From Spodoptera frugiperda (lineage: Eukaryota; Arthropoda; Insecta; Lepidoptera; Noctuidae), in NCBI RefSeq assembly GCF_023101765.2, contig NC_064215.1, positions 8,990,001-9,054,000 on the forward strand: a stretch of DNA of 64,000 bases, in the 5' to 3' direction. Both the position numbers and the translations under genes were made by a program. Below, one piece after another: positions 1 to 10,501 of this stretch. Each line of letters opens with the position of its first letter. Position 1 is the first letter of the stretch. Under the pieces are notes generated by a model. It worked only from the letters and a program-made list of their open reading frames with translations. It ran no database searches and was not told the origin of the DNA.

Positions 1-61
1 AGAAAACTTATATATATAATAACGCAATTTTTTATATCTAGTTACTTATCTGTGTATTGTC

Positions 62-331
62 ACGCCTTTTAACCGCAAATGGGTAGGCAGACGTGCACAT
101 TAAGGCACGCAATGCCACTGTACAATCCACTTTACACTACTTGTGTTATAAGTCACATGTAATAGGGGTGAGCTTATTGCCATATACCGGGCACAATTCC
201 AGGGTCCGTGCTACTATTGAGACGTTTTCGTACCGGAAAAAACACTGTAATACTTTGCCCAACCTGGGAATCGAACCCGAGATCTCTTGCCCGGCAGTTG
301 CTCTTGCGACCACTCGACCAACAAAGCAGTA
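62..331 (-). mobile_element. SINE-A copy, nearly full length
   Basis: A tRNA-derived SINE in reverse orientation. The pol III B box reads in reverse as gggaatcgaaccc at about 266-278 and the tRNA-like head ends at the right edge (cgaccactcgaccaac). The body holds the family's usual blocks (gtaataggggtgagc, ccatataccgggcac) and the tail begins at the left with the ggtaggcag block. The same blocks recur in about a dozen other places here, which is the main evidence. Short reading frames in it are not genes. Confidence 0.8.
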
Positions 332-745
332 GTTACTTATAATTGTGTTATAACCAAGGGAACGTACTAATTAGATTTTCGATTTTACTACCCTATTCAA
401 AAGTATGACCTCATCCTCAACATCCAACCATTCATCCACGTCATCCATAAATCCCATCCTTATAATTACTGCACAGATACTGGTACTATAGTATGTAAAT
501 TTGATGCATCGTCCGCATCTATCATTTTGTAACAATGCCGAAGTCTCATGAATATAATATAGCCTTAATGCCCCGGTTATAGAAGTGAGCTTCGTTTAGC
601 TTAGTTAGGCTAAGCTCTACCAGGCCAAGCTATAAGCTCGAGCTTTAAACAGAATAGAGTTGTTTGAATCTTTTGTGCAATACTTGGGATCAATTCCCGT
701 TTTCCCGTATTGTGGCACTTAGCAGTGCTTGAATCTCTTCTTTAT
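332..745. other. No gene seen
   Basis: AT-rich sequence with no reading frame of interest and no repeat family I can tie to the rest of the window. Confidence 0.5.
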
Positions 746-890
746 TTATTTATTTTTGACTGTGGTCGTCCGTCCCTTCCACTCCTCTCTGTGCAGAGCT
801 TTCTGCAGCCAATCCTTGTCGTAGGCGTCAAATTCGTCCCGCCATCTCCTTCTAGGCCTGCCGCGACGACTGTTGATGTTAGATCTCTTA
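746..890 (-). pseudogene. LINE ORF2 C-terminal fragment
   Basis: Read on the minus strand this gives GRPRRRWRDEFDAYDKDW followed by LQKALHREEW. A GRP-x-RRW-x-D motif followed by a W-x-x-A-x-x-R-x-x-W pattern is characteristic of the extreme C-terminus of RTE/CR1-like endonuclease-reverse transcriptases. Only this tail is present and it has no upstream RT domain, so it is a 5'-truncated insertion. A second, shorter copy lies at 13738-13800. Family assignment within LINEs is inference. Confidence 0.6.
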
Positions 891-954
891 ATAAAAAAAA
901 ACATATTTATAGAAGATAATAAAAGAAGAAAATGAACGTAATTCCAGAAATGTA

Positions 955-1145
955 CAAAATAAATCACATTAATATTATAAATGTAAAAGTTTGTTTGTTT
1001 GGATGTTTGTCCACCAATCACGCTAAACTACTAAGCGGATTTTGATGAAATTGAAACGGATTTTGGTATACAGACCTGACTTCCGTGTTAGGATACTTTT
1101 CATCCCATAGAATGCGGGCGAAACCGATGGCAGAAGCCAGTTGAG
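955..1145 (-). mobile_element. RTE-like LINE 3' tail
   Basis: Contains the blocks gtttgtttggatgtttgtc, ggattttgatgaaatt, tcatcccatagaatgcgggc and aagccagt, in the order seen in lepidopteran RTE-like 3' UTRs, here reversed. Related tails lie at 29735-29815, 31500-31605, 32000-32170 and 32850-32945. Confidence 0.55.
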
Positions 1146-1239
1146 AAATAAAATATCAATGGATTCGAAGTATGGTACCTACCCATGATGGTAGTTTTCA
1201 TAATTAAAAGAGTACGAAGATAGTAATAAAAATAATGTT

Positions 1240-1370
1240 CTTTTGAGAGAGATACCTTCAAACCTTTAAGAAAAGAACGTACTCCTTTTAAAAGGTCGGC
1301 AACACACTTGTGCCTCCTCTGGTATTGCGAGTGTCCATGGGTGGCGCTCATCGCTTACTTTACGCTTATC
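1240..1370 (+). repeat. Repeat C-related fragment
   Basis: Holds aaaaggtcggcaacacactt, then gtgtccatgggtggcgc, then atcgcttac, matching the later half of repeat C but with a distinct 5' part (cttcaaacctttaagaaaag). The same variant recurs at 23080-23195 and 38235-38360, so it is a subfamily rather than one diverged copy. Confidence 0.6.
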
Positions 1371-1756
1371 AGGTGACACAGTTCTTAAAAAACTAGCAAT
1401 TTTAACATTAAATAAAGTTTAAAAAGTAGGTACTCGCCCGTTAGAAGGCTTCTATTTCCCTTCAACAAATTAAATATTTGAATTTAGACTCAAAGCTGAT
1501 TTCAAAGAGGCTATCGTGAGCCAGGGTTGTCACATTAAACGCAGTGTTGCTATCCTATAAAAATAAGAAAAAAATATTGGAGAATTTTTAATAAAATTCG
1601 ACACGTTAACGAGGACAGCGTGTTTACGGTGTTTTATTTTTTAATGCAGTTGGGAAAACATTTACTGAACAAAGTTATTTTTAAAATAAAGCTAGTAAAA
1701 AGCAAAAGTATTAATAAAGTGTAACTTTATTCCAGCCAGTTTAACCCTTACGTTCT
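1371..1756. other. No gene seen
   Basis: AT-rich spacer with no supported feature. Confidence 0.45.
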
Positions 1757-1850
1757 GATCCCCAAAAGGCCGTCAACGCACTTGTAAAGTATGTGCTGTT
1801 TTGGGTGTCCATGGGCGGCGGCGATTGCTTACCATCTGGGTTAACCTGAT
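1757..1850 (+). repeat. Repeat C, 3' fragment
   Basis: Matches the 3' half of repeat C: ccccaaaaggccgtcaacgc, then gtgtccatgggcggcggcg and attgcttaccatc. The 5' half (gagagccatgc block) is missing. Confidence 0.65.
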
Positions 1851-1879
1851 GATACGTCTGAAAGTTTACCGGCTACTAT

Positions 1880-2003
1880 TACAAAAAAATATCGAAAAAC
1901 CGAAAAAAACCAGTAATACTTTGCCCGACCCGGGAATCGAACCCGAGACCACTAGTCCGGTATTCGCACTTGCAACCACTCGACCAGCGAGCCAGTCAAT
2001 TAT
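1880..2003 (-). mobile_element. SINE-A head fragment
   Basis: Reverse-strand SINE-A limited to the tRNA-like head and start of the body. The B box reads gggaatcgaaccc and the right edge reads aaccactcgaccagcgag. It directly follows a repeat C fragment. Confidence 0.75.
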
Positions 2004-3544
2004 GGCACGTCGATAAATTATATCCCAAGGTCATTGACCGTTTATAATAAAAACCTATCTAACGAGATTTAGAAGTAGCCACTTATAGTGGTAAAATGCT
2101 GTAGGCTTCACAGTTTTGGATAGACATTGATAAATGGCCCGTTCATCACGCCGTCCTTAGTTTTTATACAACGAAACACATACATATAAATAAATATATA
2201 AATATTTGATGTTGATCGAATAGATTGCTATGGAAAAAAAAACGTGTTGGGAGAAAATATTCGTGTATTTAGTCTGTTCAAGACAGACACGTCTTTTCCA
2301 ATCGAGTGGATGGTTTCGAGTAGGGTAAAGTACTATTGTGTAGTTTTTTTGTGATCTTCTGTGTTAATGTGGAGTTTGGAACTGTGTTTTGTGTTTGCTA
2401 ATAGATTCTTTCAGTTGAACTTTTAACTTGTAAGTTAAGTTTCTTCGCAAGTGTGAGACTCTTTTGAAAGAGAGAGACTTTTGTCTCTGTAATCCTTTTG
2501 GAGCATATAATATAGGGCTTTTGGATCTCCTAATACAAACATATTAAAATCATGTCGTAAAGAAAATTAAAGAAGTAATTATTGTAGTTCATCACATATA
2601 TGTATAGCTACTACTGCCACCAGACGGCAACATCAGGAACTAACCTGTTGTGTCAAAGAGAATATAATTACTGTTGATTGTTTAATTTTATTATAGTCTA
2701 TGATTGCCCCTCTATGATAGAATATATATTATCGATGCACGTAGCTTTTCTCTCTCTCTGCTGTATATGAGAAGTAAAATTGTCCGTTACTGAAAAACAG
2801 TTTTAATTATTGATATATTTTAATTATAATACAAATCTCTAGTGCTATCAATTCCCTACCCCGATCAAATACTGATCAAAGAAACTTTGAAATAATCAGT
2901 AATTCATTTGCTCATCCATTCATTACTTTATATAAAGTACTAATATTAATTTAACATGTAGTTCTAAGTCTTCCATAATTAATTTTCTTCTCTATTTGAA
3001 TCAATATGAGATCAGCCACAAGACAGCTACTACTGGTCATAAGTCTCCAATGAACCAGATCAACGCTTAGTCCTATTTTAACAGTGCCTATTTATGAATT
3101 AATTAACTTTAAACCTTAAGCACATATACATAAGTCTCAACAATTTTCCGATAATTGGAACTGTCAACAAATATGTACAAAACTGTGAGGATAATGTGCC
3201 TACTCTTTAACTCCCACATTTACCCTTTTTACTGTGGTTGGCAGGTGACATCTCATGCTCATAATCATATGAAAGGGGCCACAATATACTCCAGTATTGA
3301 CCGTATCTCAAAGAGATTTATAATTCCCCTCTGAAGGTGTCTTGTCGATATTCCTCGCTCGTTCGCGTTCATTGAATATTGGTTTCTCGTATATTATATG
3401 CGAATAGACAGGTACGAATTGTTTTTGTCTATAGAGAGGTAGCTACTGAAGGTTTTTCGATGATATTGTGGTGTACTAGTAATGTTTTGAAGATATTTGA
3501 AATAGTCGTAGGTACTCGTATAGTTAATCTTTATCAGTTGTTGT
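2004..3544. other. No gene seen
   Basis: AT-rich DNA of about 1.5 kb. I found no open frame with a recognisable domain, no RNA gene and no repeat that recurs elsewhere in the window. It may be intron or upstream DNA of the RASD-like gene, whose 5' exons are not in this window. Confidence 0.45.
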
Positions 3545-3655
3545 TACATACATACATAACCTCACGCTTGCCCCCATGGGTATAGGCAGAGACAATGGAC
3601 CGCCAATTGCTACGAATCTTACATACTTCTTTCGCTTCTTCATCAGTTGTTGTTA
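3545..3655 (+). repeat. Repeat G copy
   Basis: Blocks ccccatgggtataggcagag, acaatgg, ccaattgc and acttctttcgcttc match 31615-31755 in the same order. Fragments also occur at 13339-13385 and 62430-62495. Coding potential is absent; the class of element is unknown to me. Confidence 0.55.
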
Positions 3656-3694
3656 AATGTATTAAAAGATAATGAGTTTTTTTCTTATTAAATA

Positions 3695-3880
3695 AACATT
3701 GTCACACACTAGGATTTTCTCCTGTGTCGTAGGTGCGTTTACAAACATATAATTACACATACACGTGACACTCAGACCAGAAACAACAAGTTATGGATCA
3801 CCCAAAGTGTTGCTCCGTGCGGGAATCGAACACGTTGCATCGCAGCCAGATGTACAGCCACCACGCCAAGCCTCGGGATT
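3695..3880 (-). mobile_element. SINE-B copy
   Basis: Second tRNA-derived SINE family, reverse orientation. The left edge carries the tail (ctaggattttctcctgtgtc), the middle holds tggatcacccaaag, and the head holds the B box in reverse (gggaatcgaacacg, one substitution) and gccaccacgccaagcc. Confidence 0.7.
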
Positions 3881-3884
3881 AGTT

Positions 3885-4465
3885 TTTTAGGAATTAGCTA
3901 TACTACCTCATTACTCCCTGAAAACGGTAATTGTATCACTACGCAAACATAATTATGTGAAGCCACATTTATGAACAAGCATAAACTCAAATTGAAAGCT
4001 GTAAACCTATATCAAAACCTGAAAACCCGAATACGAATAATAAATACTAACTTTCCTTCATGAAGTTATCAAGTATCATCATGGCCGAAGTTGGGAACAG
4101 ATGAAGTAATAATAACGCGTACATTTCACTTTCACCCCGAAACTCTTCATCCTACGCTAGGCCGGTGTTCGGGCAGAAATTGGACATAAAAAAGAAACTA
4201 TTTATTGTGCCATAAATCTGAAAAAGTTTGAGCAACGCCAACGCGGGAGATTGTGTGAATGAAACCTTTGTGGCTTTATATGAGAACCGTAAACTGTTTA
4301 ACGGCACTCTCTGTATAGGAAAATTGTGTAAAGTTTACCCAGTATAAATATTAACGCGTTATGGAATAATGTTTTTATAAAAAAACACCCACACGTAAGG
4401 ACATAAAGCTGTATTTCGTCTGTTCCTAATAGCTATTAAAACCTACAAAACTTACAAAAAACAAA
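3885..4465. other. No gene seen (probable RASD intron)
   Basis: AT-rich sequence just upstream of the first RASD exon in the window. No P-loop or switch-region codons could be found here, so this is most likely intron. Confidence 0.4.
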
Positions 4466-4660
4466 ACGTTGCTCGACACTAGGATTTTTCCTGTGACGTG
4501 GTCGTGCGGTGGTCTGGCTCTTTGAGGCGCGCGCGGAACGCTACGCGCCGTACGCACGGGTCTGGTTCTGGTCGGGCGGTGAGCTACTCTTACTCGCCGT
4601 CCACAGACCCACACTTACAGTGGCCGGAGATCGTCGCGCGATCCCCGACGCCCGGAGTAA
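4466..4660 (-). mobile_element. SINE-B tail fused to repeat D 5' part
   Basis: Positions about 4470-4505 match a SINE-B tail in reverse (ctaggatttttcctgtgacg). From about 4500 the sequence switches to the GC-rich 5' portion of repeat D in reverse (gaggcgcgcgcggaacg, gggcggtgagctactc), matching the reverse of 36060-36160 and 60000-60110. The 5'-part-only D copy ends some 50 bp before the splice acceptor of the next exon. The frames through it are repeat-derived. Confidence 0.6.
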
Positions 4661-4712
4661 CTAAGCATGCCTTGAAACAACACTTTTAACTAAACTCGCC
4701 TTTTGTTCCCAG

Positions 4713-4893
4713 GTGACCTCTTCGTGTTGGTATTTGCGATGGACAGTCGCGAGTCATTTGAAGAAGTGATACGGCTTCGGGAACAGATCCTGGAGACGAA
4801 GGCTAGTGCTAGCAGTGGCAGCAGCAGAGGTCGTCGCCAGGCACCCAGAGTCCCCATGGCCATCGCTGGGAATAAATGTGACAGGGATCTTAA
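4713..4893 (+). CDS. RASD/Dexras1-like Ras GTPase, internal exon
   Basis: Internal coding exon of a Ras-superfamily GTPase. It is entered at a pyrimidine-rich acceptor (ccttttgttcccag, AG at 4711-4712) and left at a canonical donor (gtaagg from 4894). The first two bases complete a Gly codon, so the preceding intron is phase 1; the last two begin a Lys codon. It encodes GDLFVLVFAMDSRESFEEV, a stretch ending in a basic Ser-rich insert (ASASSGSSRGRRQ), and then MAIAGNKCDRDLK, which contains the NKxD guanine-specificity (G4) motif. The GD-x-F-x-LVF start and RESFEEV-x-RLR run are typical of the RASD1/RASD2 (Dexras1/Rhes) family rather than of Ras, Rap or DiRas. RASD proteins are membrane-anchored GTPases that modulate G-protein and cAMP signalling in vertebrates; the role in insects is not shown by sequence. 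P-loop, switch I and switch II exons are not in the window. No canonical symbol can be given safely. Confidence 0.9.
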
Positions 4894-4907
4894 GTAAGGA
4901 TACCATT

Positions 4908-5551
4908 TTTAGGGTTCCGTAGCCAAATGGCAAAAAACGGAACCCTTATAGATTCGTCATGTCTGTCTGTCTGTCTGTCCGTCCGTATGTCACAGCCATT
5001 TATTTTCGAAATTGTTTTGCCTACATACTCTGTTGAAACTCTGTAGGTTGATGTATTTCAATAACCGCTCTTCGAATTTTGAATAAAAATTATTAAATTT
5101 AAAAATTAAAGGGCACTCCATACATTGAACTGATTAAAAAAAATTTTTTAGCTAACATATCCGTGATGGGTGTCTATGGATAGGTCTTTAAAAAATACAT
5201 TAAGGTTCCTAAAACCACTTTTCGTCAAAATCAATCGTTTGAAAGTTAGACGCTTCCAAAGTGGAAAAAAGTGTGTCCCCCCCCTCTAACTTTTAAAATA
5301 AGAGAGTGAGAAAACTGAAAAAAATATATGCTGTAGATTTCAATGGAAACTAACAACGAAAATTGGTTTGAACGAGATATCATTATTAGTTTTTAAGAAA
5401 TAAAACATTTTCAAAAACCGCAAATATAACTTTGTCGTTCATACAAACACTATGTAAAACCAAGTTATTTTACAACTTTTATATTATGTCATCTACTTGC
5501 TGTTACGGAACCCTTCATGTGCGAGTCCGACTCGCACTTGGCCGGTTTTTT
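4908..5551. mobile_element. Long intronic repeat with inverted ends
   Basis: Starts tttttagggttccgtagcc and ends tacggaacccttcatgtgcg followed by agtccgactcgcacttggcc. The ggttccgta/tacggaacc ends are inverted, and a (tctg)n run follows the start. I recall this as an abundant lepidopteran repeat, but its class is unclear to me. A short fragment (tttttagggttccgttcg) lies near 14020. Confidence 0.55.
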
Positions 5552-5689
5552 ATATTGGTTTAAACTACCTAGAGGCCTAAAACAAGACCCAAAAAATGCC
5601 TGTCTATACGGTCTATAAGGCATTCATAACCAATTTGTCAAGTGACGATGCTATCATGGTCACCTTTTTGTCTCCAAAGAGGTACACAG

Positions 5690-5815
5690 AGGTGCACATT
5701 ATGGTACGTAATGCCACTATAATGTTTATACACTTACTTTTCCCCAGTTATGTTATAAGTGTCATGTAATAGGGGTGTGAGCCTATTGTCATATACTGGA
5801 CACAGACTCCTAAAT
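5690..5815 (-). mobile_element. SINE-A tail fragment
   Basis: Matches the tail and mid-body of SINE-A in reverse (ggtgcacattatggtacg, aatgccactat, gtgagcctattgtcatat). The tRNA-like head is missing. Confidence 0.6.
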
Positions 5816-6634
5816 GCCTGTATGGTTAGAAATTGTTTTGACGTTAGTAGATGGCGCTACTTTCGAGTTTAGTCCTGTATGTTAATAACTTATAACTGGT
5901 TGACAAAGATTCAAGTGTCTAAAAAGTCAAAGTGGCTTGATTTTAGCAGTTAGATATGAATGGCATGTTATAAAATATTCTTCAGAATAGCAGTCATATT
6001 TTTAGTTTCATAAAGTTATAATATCCACTCTAAAGTATATGTAGCTAAGTTCTAAACTTTTATCTCTACAAGAAGAAAAAAGTTCAATAAATCCTAGATT
6101 ATCCTAATTAGTTTTATAGCTCAAGTTAAAATTAATCCCGGTTGTCTTGATTAAAAGTTTTTCTACCAAACGAAAAATGGTATTCGCTCGAGGAAAACGT
6201 TTTAAAAGCAATTAATTCTTAATTTACTTAGAAAAAATTAAAGCGAACAGATGGCACTCTTAAGTAACTGATAAGTCAACAAAAACTGGTTTCGAGGTAA
6301 TTTATTTAGCTTTACATCTAATCAAACATCGTTTTGACTTTCGTTCAGGTTTTTGTAGGACTGAAAAAGGAATTTCTTTTAGATTTTTCCTCTCGCAAAA
6401 CGTTTTTTTTTCACAGTATCTTATCTCTTTACCTTTCCTTGATTTTACTTCTTATCTGCGCACACCTAATTTAGGACATTCGATTCTATATGCCATTAGT
6501 ATTTTACGTGTAGCACATTCTTGATTAGATGAAAGTTATTTATAAGTATTTGGCTGATTTCTACCTTAATGGAATCACGGTCTTGTTGGATTAAATGACT
6601 AAGTCAGTAAGTCGGTTATGGGATGTTTTGAGGG

Positions 6635-6765
6635 GGAAACGTCATCCTATGACTGCTCCCGCCCAGATGGGGGGCAGGAGGGAGTGTCAGACTCTTACTG
6701 ACTAAAAACCACTCCGTTTCTTACTCCTGCTTTAAACTGGAGCTCCGGTAAACCCCCTAACTTTC
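6635..6765 (-). repeat. Repeat D copy, reversed
   Basis: Reads in reverse through the D core (gtgtcagactcttactgac, taaaaaccactccg) and on into the gagctccggtaaacc block. The reversed poly-A-like tail (gagggggaaac) is on the left. Confidence 0.7.
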
Positions 6766-6853
6766 CCGTAGCACCTAAAGTCCTTGGGTATAGTAAATAT
6801 TTTTTGCGTTTTTCGAAGTTAAACTTAGAATAAAAGTAACCTTTTGTCCACAG

Positions 6854-7304
6854 GACAGTCCAACCCGAAGAAGCCGTAGCCTACTGCAACACCCAAGACT
6901 CAGCCTGCGTCTTCGTTGAAACGTCAGCGAAAAAGAACTTCCACGTCGACGACCTCTTCTATGAACTCTTCGTGGTAGCAAACTTACCTTTAGAAATGGC
7001 CCCGAACCACCATAAAAGGGTCAGTACTGCATTCGGCAGCCCCTGCACTTTACCCCCTACCAGTAGCCAAAGTAATAGGAGTAAGAAATGTACCCTTTCC
7101 ATCAAGAGAAGACTATCAGACGCTTGCGGAGTTGTCGCTCCGAATGTTAGAAGACCCAGCATCAGAACTGATCTAATGATAATGAGAACAAAGACTTGTG
7201 CCAAAGGAGACACGGACAGTACGAGTGGAAGCCCGAAGATAACCCTGAACCGTCTTGTAAGGTCTTCGGGGCAGAGTGAAAAGCGTTCATGTGTTATACA
7301 GTGA
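6854..7304 (+). CDS. RASD/Dexras1-like Ras GTPase, terminal exon
   Basis: Last coding exon, 451 bp with TGA at 7302-7304. The first base completes the Lys codon of the previous exon, giving 149 further residues. It contains the G5 motif in VFVETSAKKNFHVDDLFYEL, the LPLEMAPNHHKRVS segment, the family-specific stretch VVAPNVRRPSIRTDLMIMR, and ends KRSCVIQ. CVIQ is a CAAX box; Gln at the last position favours farnesylation in established CAAX rules. The VAPxxRRPSxxxDLM run and the C-terminal extension after the G domain are hallmarks of RASD1/RASD2, which are longer than classical Ras. The two exons give about 210 residues; full family length is near 270-280, so roughly the first quarter to third is missing to the left of the window. 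The join relies on canonical splice sites and unbroken homology; a transcript would prove it. Confidence 0.92.
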
Positions 7305-7700
7305 TATTTAATGTTAGGAGACAAGGTCTGATGAAAGATGATCGTGTCGATAGGTGCTATAATAGGACGTGGATGAATTTGTATGCTGCAAAAAGTTTTG
7401 GAAACTTCAAAATGCTACCGAGGGTCCTTTTAGAGGCATATATTCAGATTGGTATATCATAATTCAAGATACAGTGAAACCTTGTTAAGTGAGACATCAA
7501 GGACCTGCAAATTGGTATCATTTATAGATGAATTTCACCAACCCAATGTCTCAGATAATTAATCAGATATAAATAAATATTTGTGTCATTTACAGAGGAT
7601 TCTATTAATAGAGGTGAGAATACAGGTTATTTCAAATAAAGGGATGCGATTTTTAAATAAAAAATGTGTTATGTGCCCATTATAAATAAATATATCATTA
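7305..7700 (+). other. Probable RASD-like 3' UTR
   Basis: AT-rich sequence after the stop codon with AATAAA-type signals at about 7572, 7635 and 7656. Any of these could end the transcript; no sequence feature decides between them. Confidence 0.4.
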
Positions 7701-7938
7701 TAAATACGTAAGTAAGCAAAAAATGATGTTATTTCAGTTAAAAAGGTTTATTTTTGCATTAAAATTTACTTGCTGTCTCAGTTATAAAGGTAACTATTAT
7801 ATTAACTATTATTATATGATGAAATCGAAAGAACGAATCCCAGATAAAGAGGGTTATTTTTACTCACTAATAGAGGTAATTCAGTGCCAATGTGTTGGGA
7901 CCTTAGTATGACTACCAGTGAGGTTTCTTACTTATCCA

Positions 7939-8096
7939 GTACCTCTAGCACGAGTTTGCTTTACGTTGAACGAAAACGAAACTAAAGCGCGTTCGGCGCT
8001 CTGATTGGCCGGCGCTATTAAAACAACCAATCAGAACACCGAACGCGCTCTCGTTTCGTTTTTGTTCAACGTAAAGCAAACTCATACTAAGGGTAC
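7939..8096. mobile_element. MITE-B copy, full hairpin
   Basis: Ends cgagtttgctttacgttgaa and ttcaacgtaaagcaaactc are inverted, and the interior folds as well (cgcgttcggcgctctgattgg against ccaatcagaacaccgaacg). The whole 155 bp is one long imperfect hairpin. The flanks read gtac on both sides, which may be part of the end or a target duplication. Related copies lie at 15479-15596, 16256-16300 and 17793-18040. Confidence 0.75.
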
Positions 8097-8670
8097 AGCT
8101 CCCACTTAACCAAGTTTCACTGTATATGCATAAAGTTGTGGTCTACCAAATTACCTTCTATAATGTAAAGATTCAATTTTAAGTTTTATGTTCGACAGAA
8201 GTCAATTCTGTTGAAGTGCTGAACCAAATTGCTCTTTAAACTTGAAAGCAATTTCCATTTGATGTAGTTTGAAAACTCTCTTTATGTTAATATTAAATCA
8301 TGTATCATCAAGCTCAGTGCTATGCATTCTAAAAGGGCATTACATAAAGTGCTGTTTGATGCGAATAACGTCTTTAATATCATATAAATTGAGTTTGAAA
8401 TGGGTAAACAAAGAAAATTGTAAACACCCATTAGTAATTTAAGAGGTAATCAGAGAAAATTGTACAATTGCTATTTAAGTTCTACTTGGAATTGGTTCAA
8501 GTCATTTTGTAACCGTAACCCCAGTAAGGAATAAACGATTGATGTGAATAATTTATTGCTTTAGGCTAAGTACCTATGAAGATTGCACTCATTATTATTA
8601 ACTAGTTTAATGATACGGTTCTTTGTTTTCTCAGATTAGTGTTTCTGGTTTGCGTTAGTTATACATATAA
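8097..8670. other. No gene seen
   Basis: AT-rich spacer between two MITEs; no feature supported. Confidence 0.45.
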
Positions 8671-8832
8671 GAGTGTTACCACACCAATCGAACGATAGCC
8701 GATAGCTACTATCTGTCGATGGTAGAATGAATAGGTCGATGTCGATCGATAGTTTCTGGCCGGAATATAATTAATCTACGTCGATCGATGCCATGGATGG
8801 ACTATCAATCGATAAGTTTGGTAACACCCTAA
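8671..8832. mobile_element. Putative MITE rich in ATCGAT
   Basis: Left end gtgttaccacaccaatcga and right end tcgataagtttggtaacacc form imperfect inverted repeats. The interior carries repeated cgatag, gtcgatcgat and atcgat words. I see only one copy, so the call rests on structure. Confidence 0.5.
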
Positions 8833-9009
8833 AGAGAGTCCGCACAAAAAACCTATCTGATCATCATACCTACATACATTTGCCTAACCCAACATGTAGT
8901 CCTTAGCTTCTCCAACAATATAATCCAAGTTATAACTATGGTTCTGTGGTAACCGACGGTAGTAAAAGTTATTCAAATATGTGTTCTACTATAATTTTTT
9001 ACGTTTTAC

Positions 9010-9325
9010 GGTGCTTTTCCACCAGAGATATGCTATGCTACGTTGCTGTGGGTGCGTTTGGCTTCCACCAGTCATATTCGTTGAATAAGACCAATGAATA
9101 CATGATATGCTCACATAGTTTAGCGCTGTTGGAAACGGACTCAGCCATGTTTATATATGGAAAGATGCGTGCTACGTATGTCTGTTTTCGATGGATATTA
9201 TCGATACATCGCATACTCGAGCTACGCATCTTACTCGCACAGCTACACAGGAAACGATCACATAGTTTCACAGCTTAGCTATTAAATCTTCTTAGCATTG
9301 CTACATACACATCTCTGGTGGAAAA
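9010..9325. mobile_element. MITE-C copy 1
   Basis: Starts ggtgcttttccaccagagat and ends atctctggtggaaaacc, a clear terminal inverted repeat. The interior contains gctatgctacgttgctgtgg and gcgtttggcttccaccagtc, which recur at 30787-31134 and 49744-50039. The open frames through it are by-products of the repeat. Confidence 0.8.
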
Positions 9326-9627
9326 CCACTCTTAAACGTGCAGTTTGTCCGATCGCTCATAGCTTGATAGTTGCACCACAAGTATACACACAACATTAAT
9401 TATCACGGTCAGAAATCAGGTGTATTTCTACATTTCAACACTGTTACTGCAAATCAGAATAAAAATCAAAGATTATTTATAAATATCGGTGTATTATGAA
9501 ATTGAATTGTTGTTTGTGTAAATAGAAATGTAATCATTATTTATTTTGTAGATATATGAATTTCAATACTGAAAACTGTCTGTCTATCTAAAAATACATA
9601 GCTACTTTAGCTCAGTGCTAAAATATA

Positions 9628-9970
9628 GGGTGACTGATTTAATTAGTAAACGATATTTAAACACGTGATTGTACTCACGATTACAAACAACTTTCCCAAA
9701 GTTTTTTTTTTTGTATATTCATTAGTTTTATTTTTATCGCAATAGTAAAACAACAAATTAATTAGCAAGCGCACTGCTTCCTATAACGCCGACGCATGCG
9801 CCTTGCTGCTAACAGCTGATCATACGAAGGCACGCGTGCGCAAAATTTTGTTTTGTTATTGTGATAAAAATAAAACTAATGAGTATACAAAAACAGTTTC
9901 TTTGGGAAAGTTGTTTGTAATCATGAGTACAATCACGTATTTAAATATCGTTCACTAATTACCAGTCACT
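9628..9970. mobile_element. MITE-D copy 1, large foldback
   Basis: Outer ends gggtgactg and cagtcact are inverted, and the arms stay paired for well over 100 bp (cgatatttaaacacgtgatt against aatcacgtatttaaatatcg; acaaacaactttccc against gggaaagttgtttgt; ttagttttatttttatcgc against the reverse near 9865). TATA flanks both ends, consistent with a short target duplication. A second copy is at 33411-33643. Confidence 0.75.
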
Positions 9971-10500
9971 TTATATATTTTTCTTTGCGATCCTAAACAA
10001 AAGTATCTTATATTAAATTAAGGCATGGCTACTAAATGTGGTTTATATCCTATATCATTGTTGTGATGGGACCAAAAAATTCGCTGATTTCTTTATTGTT
10101 AGAGAAAAATGTCAAATATATGGGTCTCTTGTTAAAAAATTGATTGTTGAGCAAATGAAAATTATTTATGATTGTATTATGTACTTATGTGTGCGATATT
10201 ATTGTGTCGTCTCTCGCATGTAAATAAGCGTCGTATTTTATTACTGAATTTTCTCGTAAAATATAAATTTTACATATTATTAATCTTTTATCCAACAATG
10301 AACTTGCTATGCAAAAAGCTAAACATATATTTATATAAAACCATTTTATCCTAAACTTACTAAACGAATTCTTACCGAACATATCAAACCAAAAAAAAAC
10401 CTAACCTTAAAATAAAAAGAAACATTTTAATAAGCCTTTTACTCCCTTATTCTTCTAACCTCATTAGTTACTAATTACATTCAAATATTTTTGTATAAAA
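9971..10500. other. No gene seen
   Basis: Very AT-rich; short frames on both strands show no recognisable domain. Confidence 0.45.
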
Positions 10501-10501
10501 C

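Larger units (their letters stand above)
4894..6853 (+). other. RASD-like gene intron
   Basis: Intron of 1960 bp bounded by gtaagg and ctttttgtccacag-type signals (AG at 6852-6853), phase 2. It carries a long repeat at 4908-5551, a SINE-A fragment at 5690-5815 and a repeat D copy at 6635-6765. The remainder (5820-6630) shows nothing recognisable. Confidence 0.8.

Noticed and set aside
4498..4689. GC-rich open frame just before the RASD exon
   Set aside because: It matches the 5' part of repeat D at 36060 and 60000 and is not a RASD exon; no P-loop or switch motif is present.
6959..7324. 121-codon minus-strand frame opposite the RASD terminal exon
   Set aside because: It is the shadow of the coding exon on the other strand and has no motif of its own.
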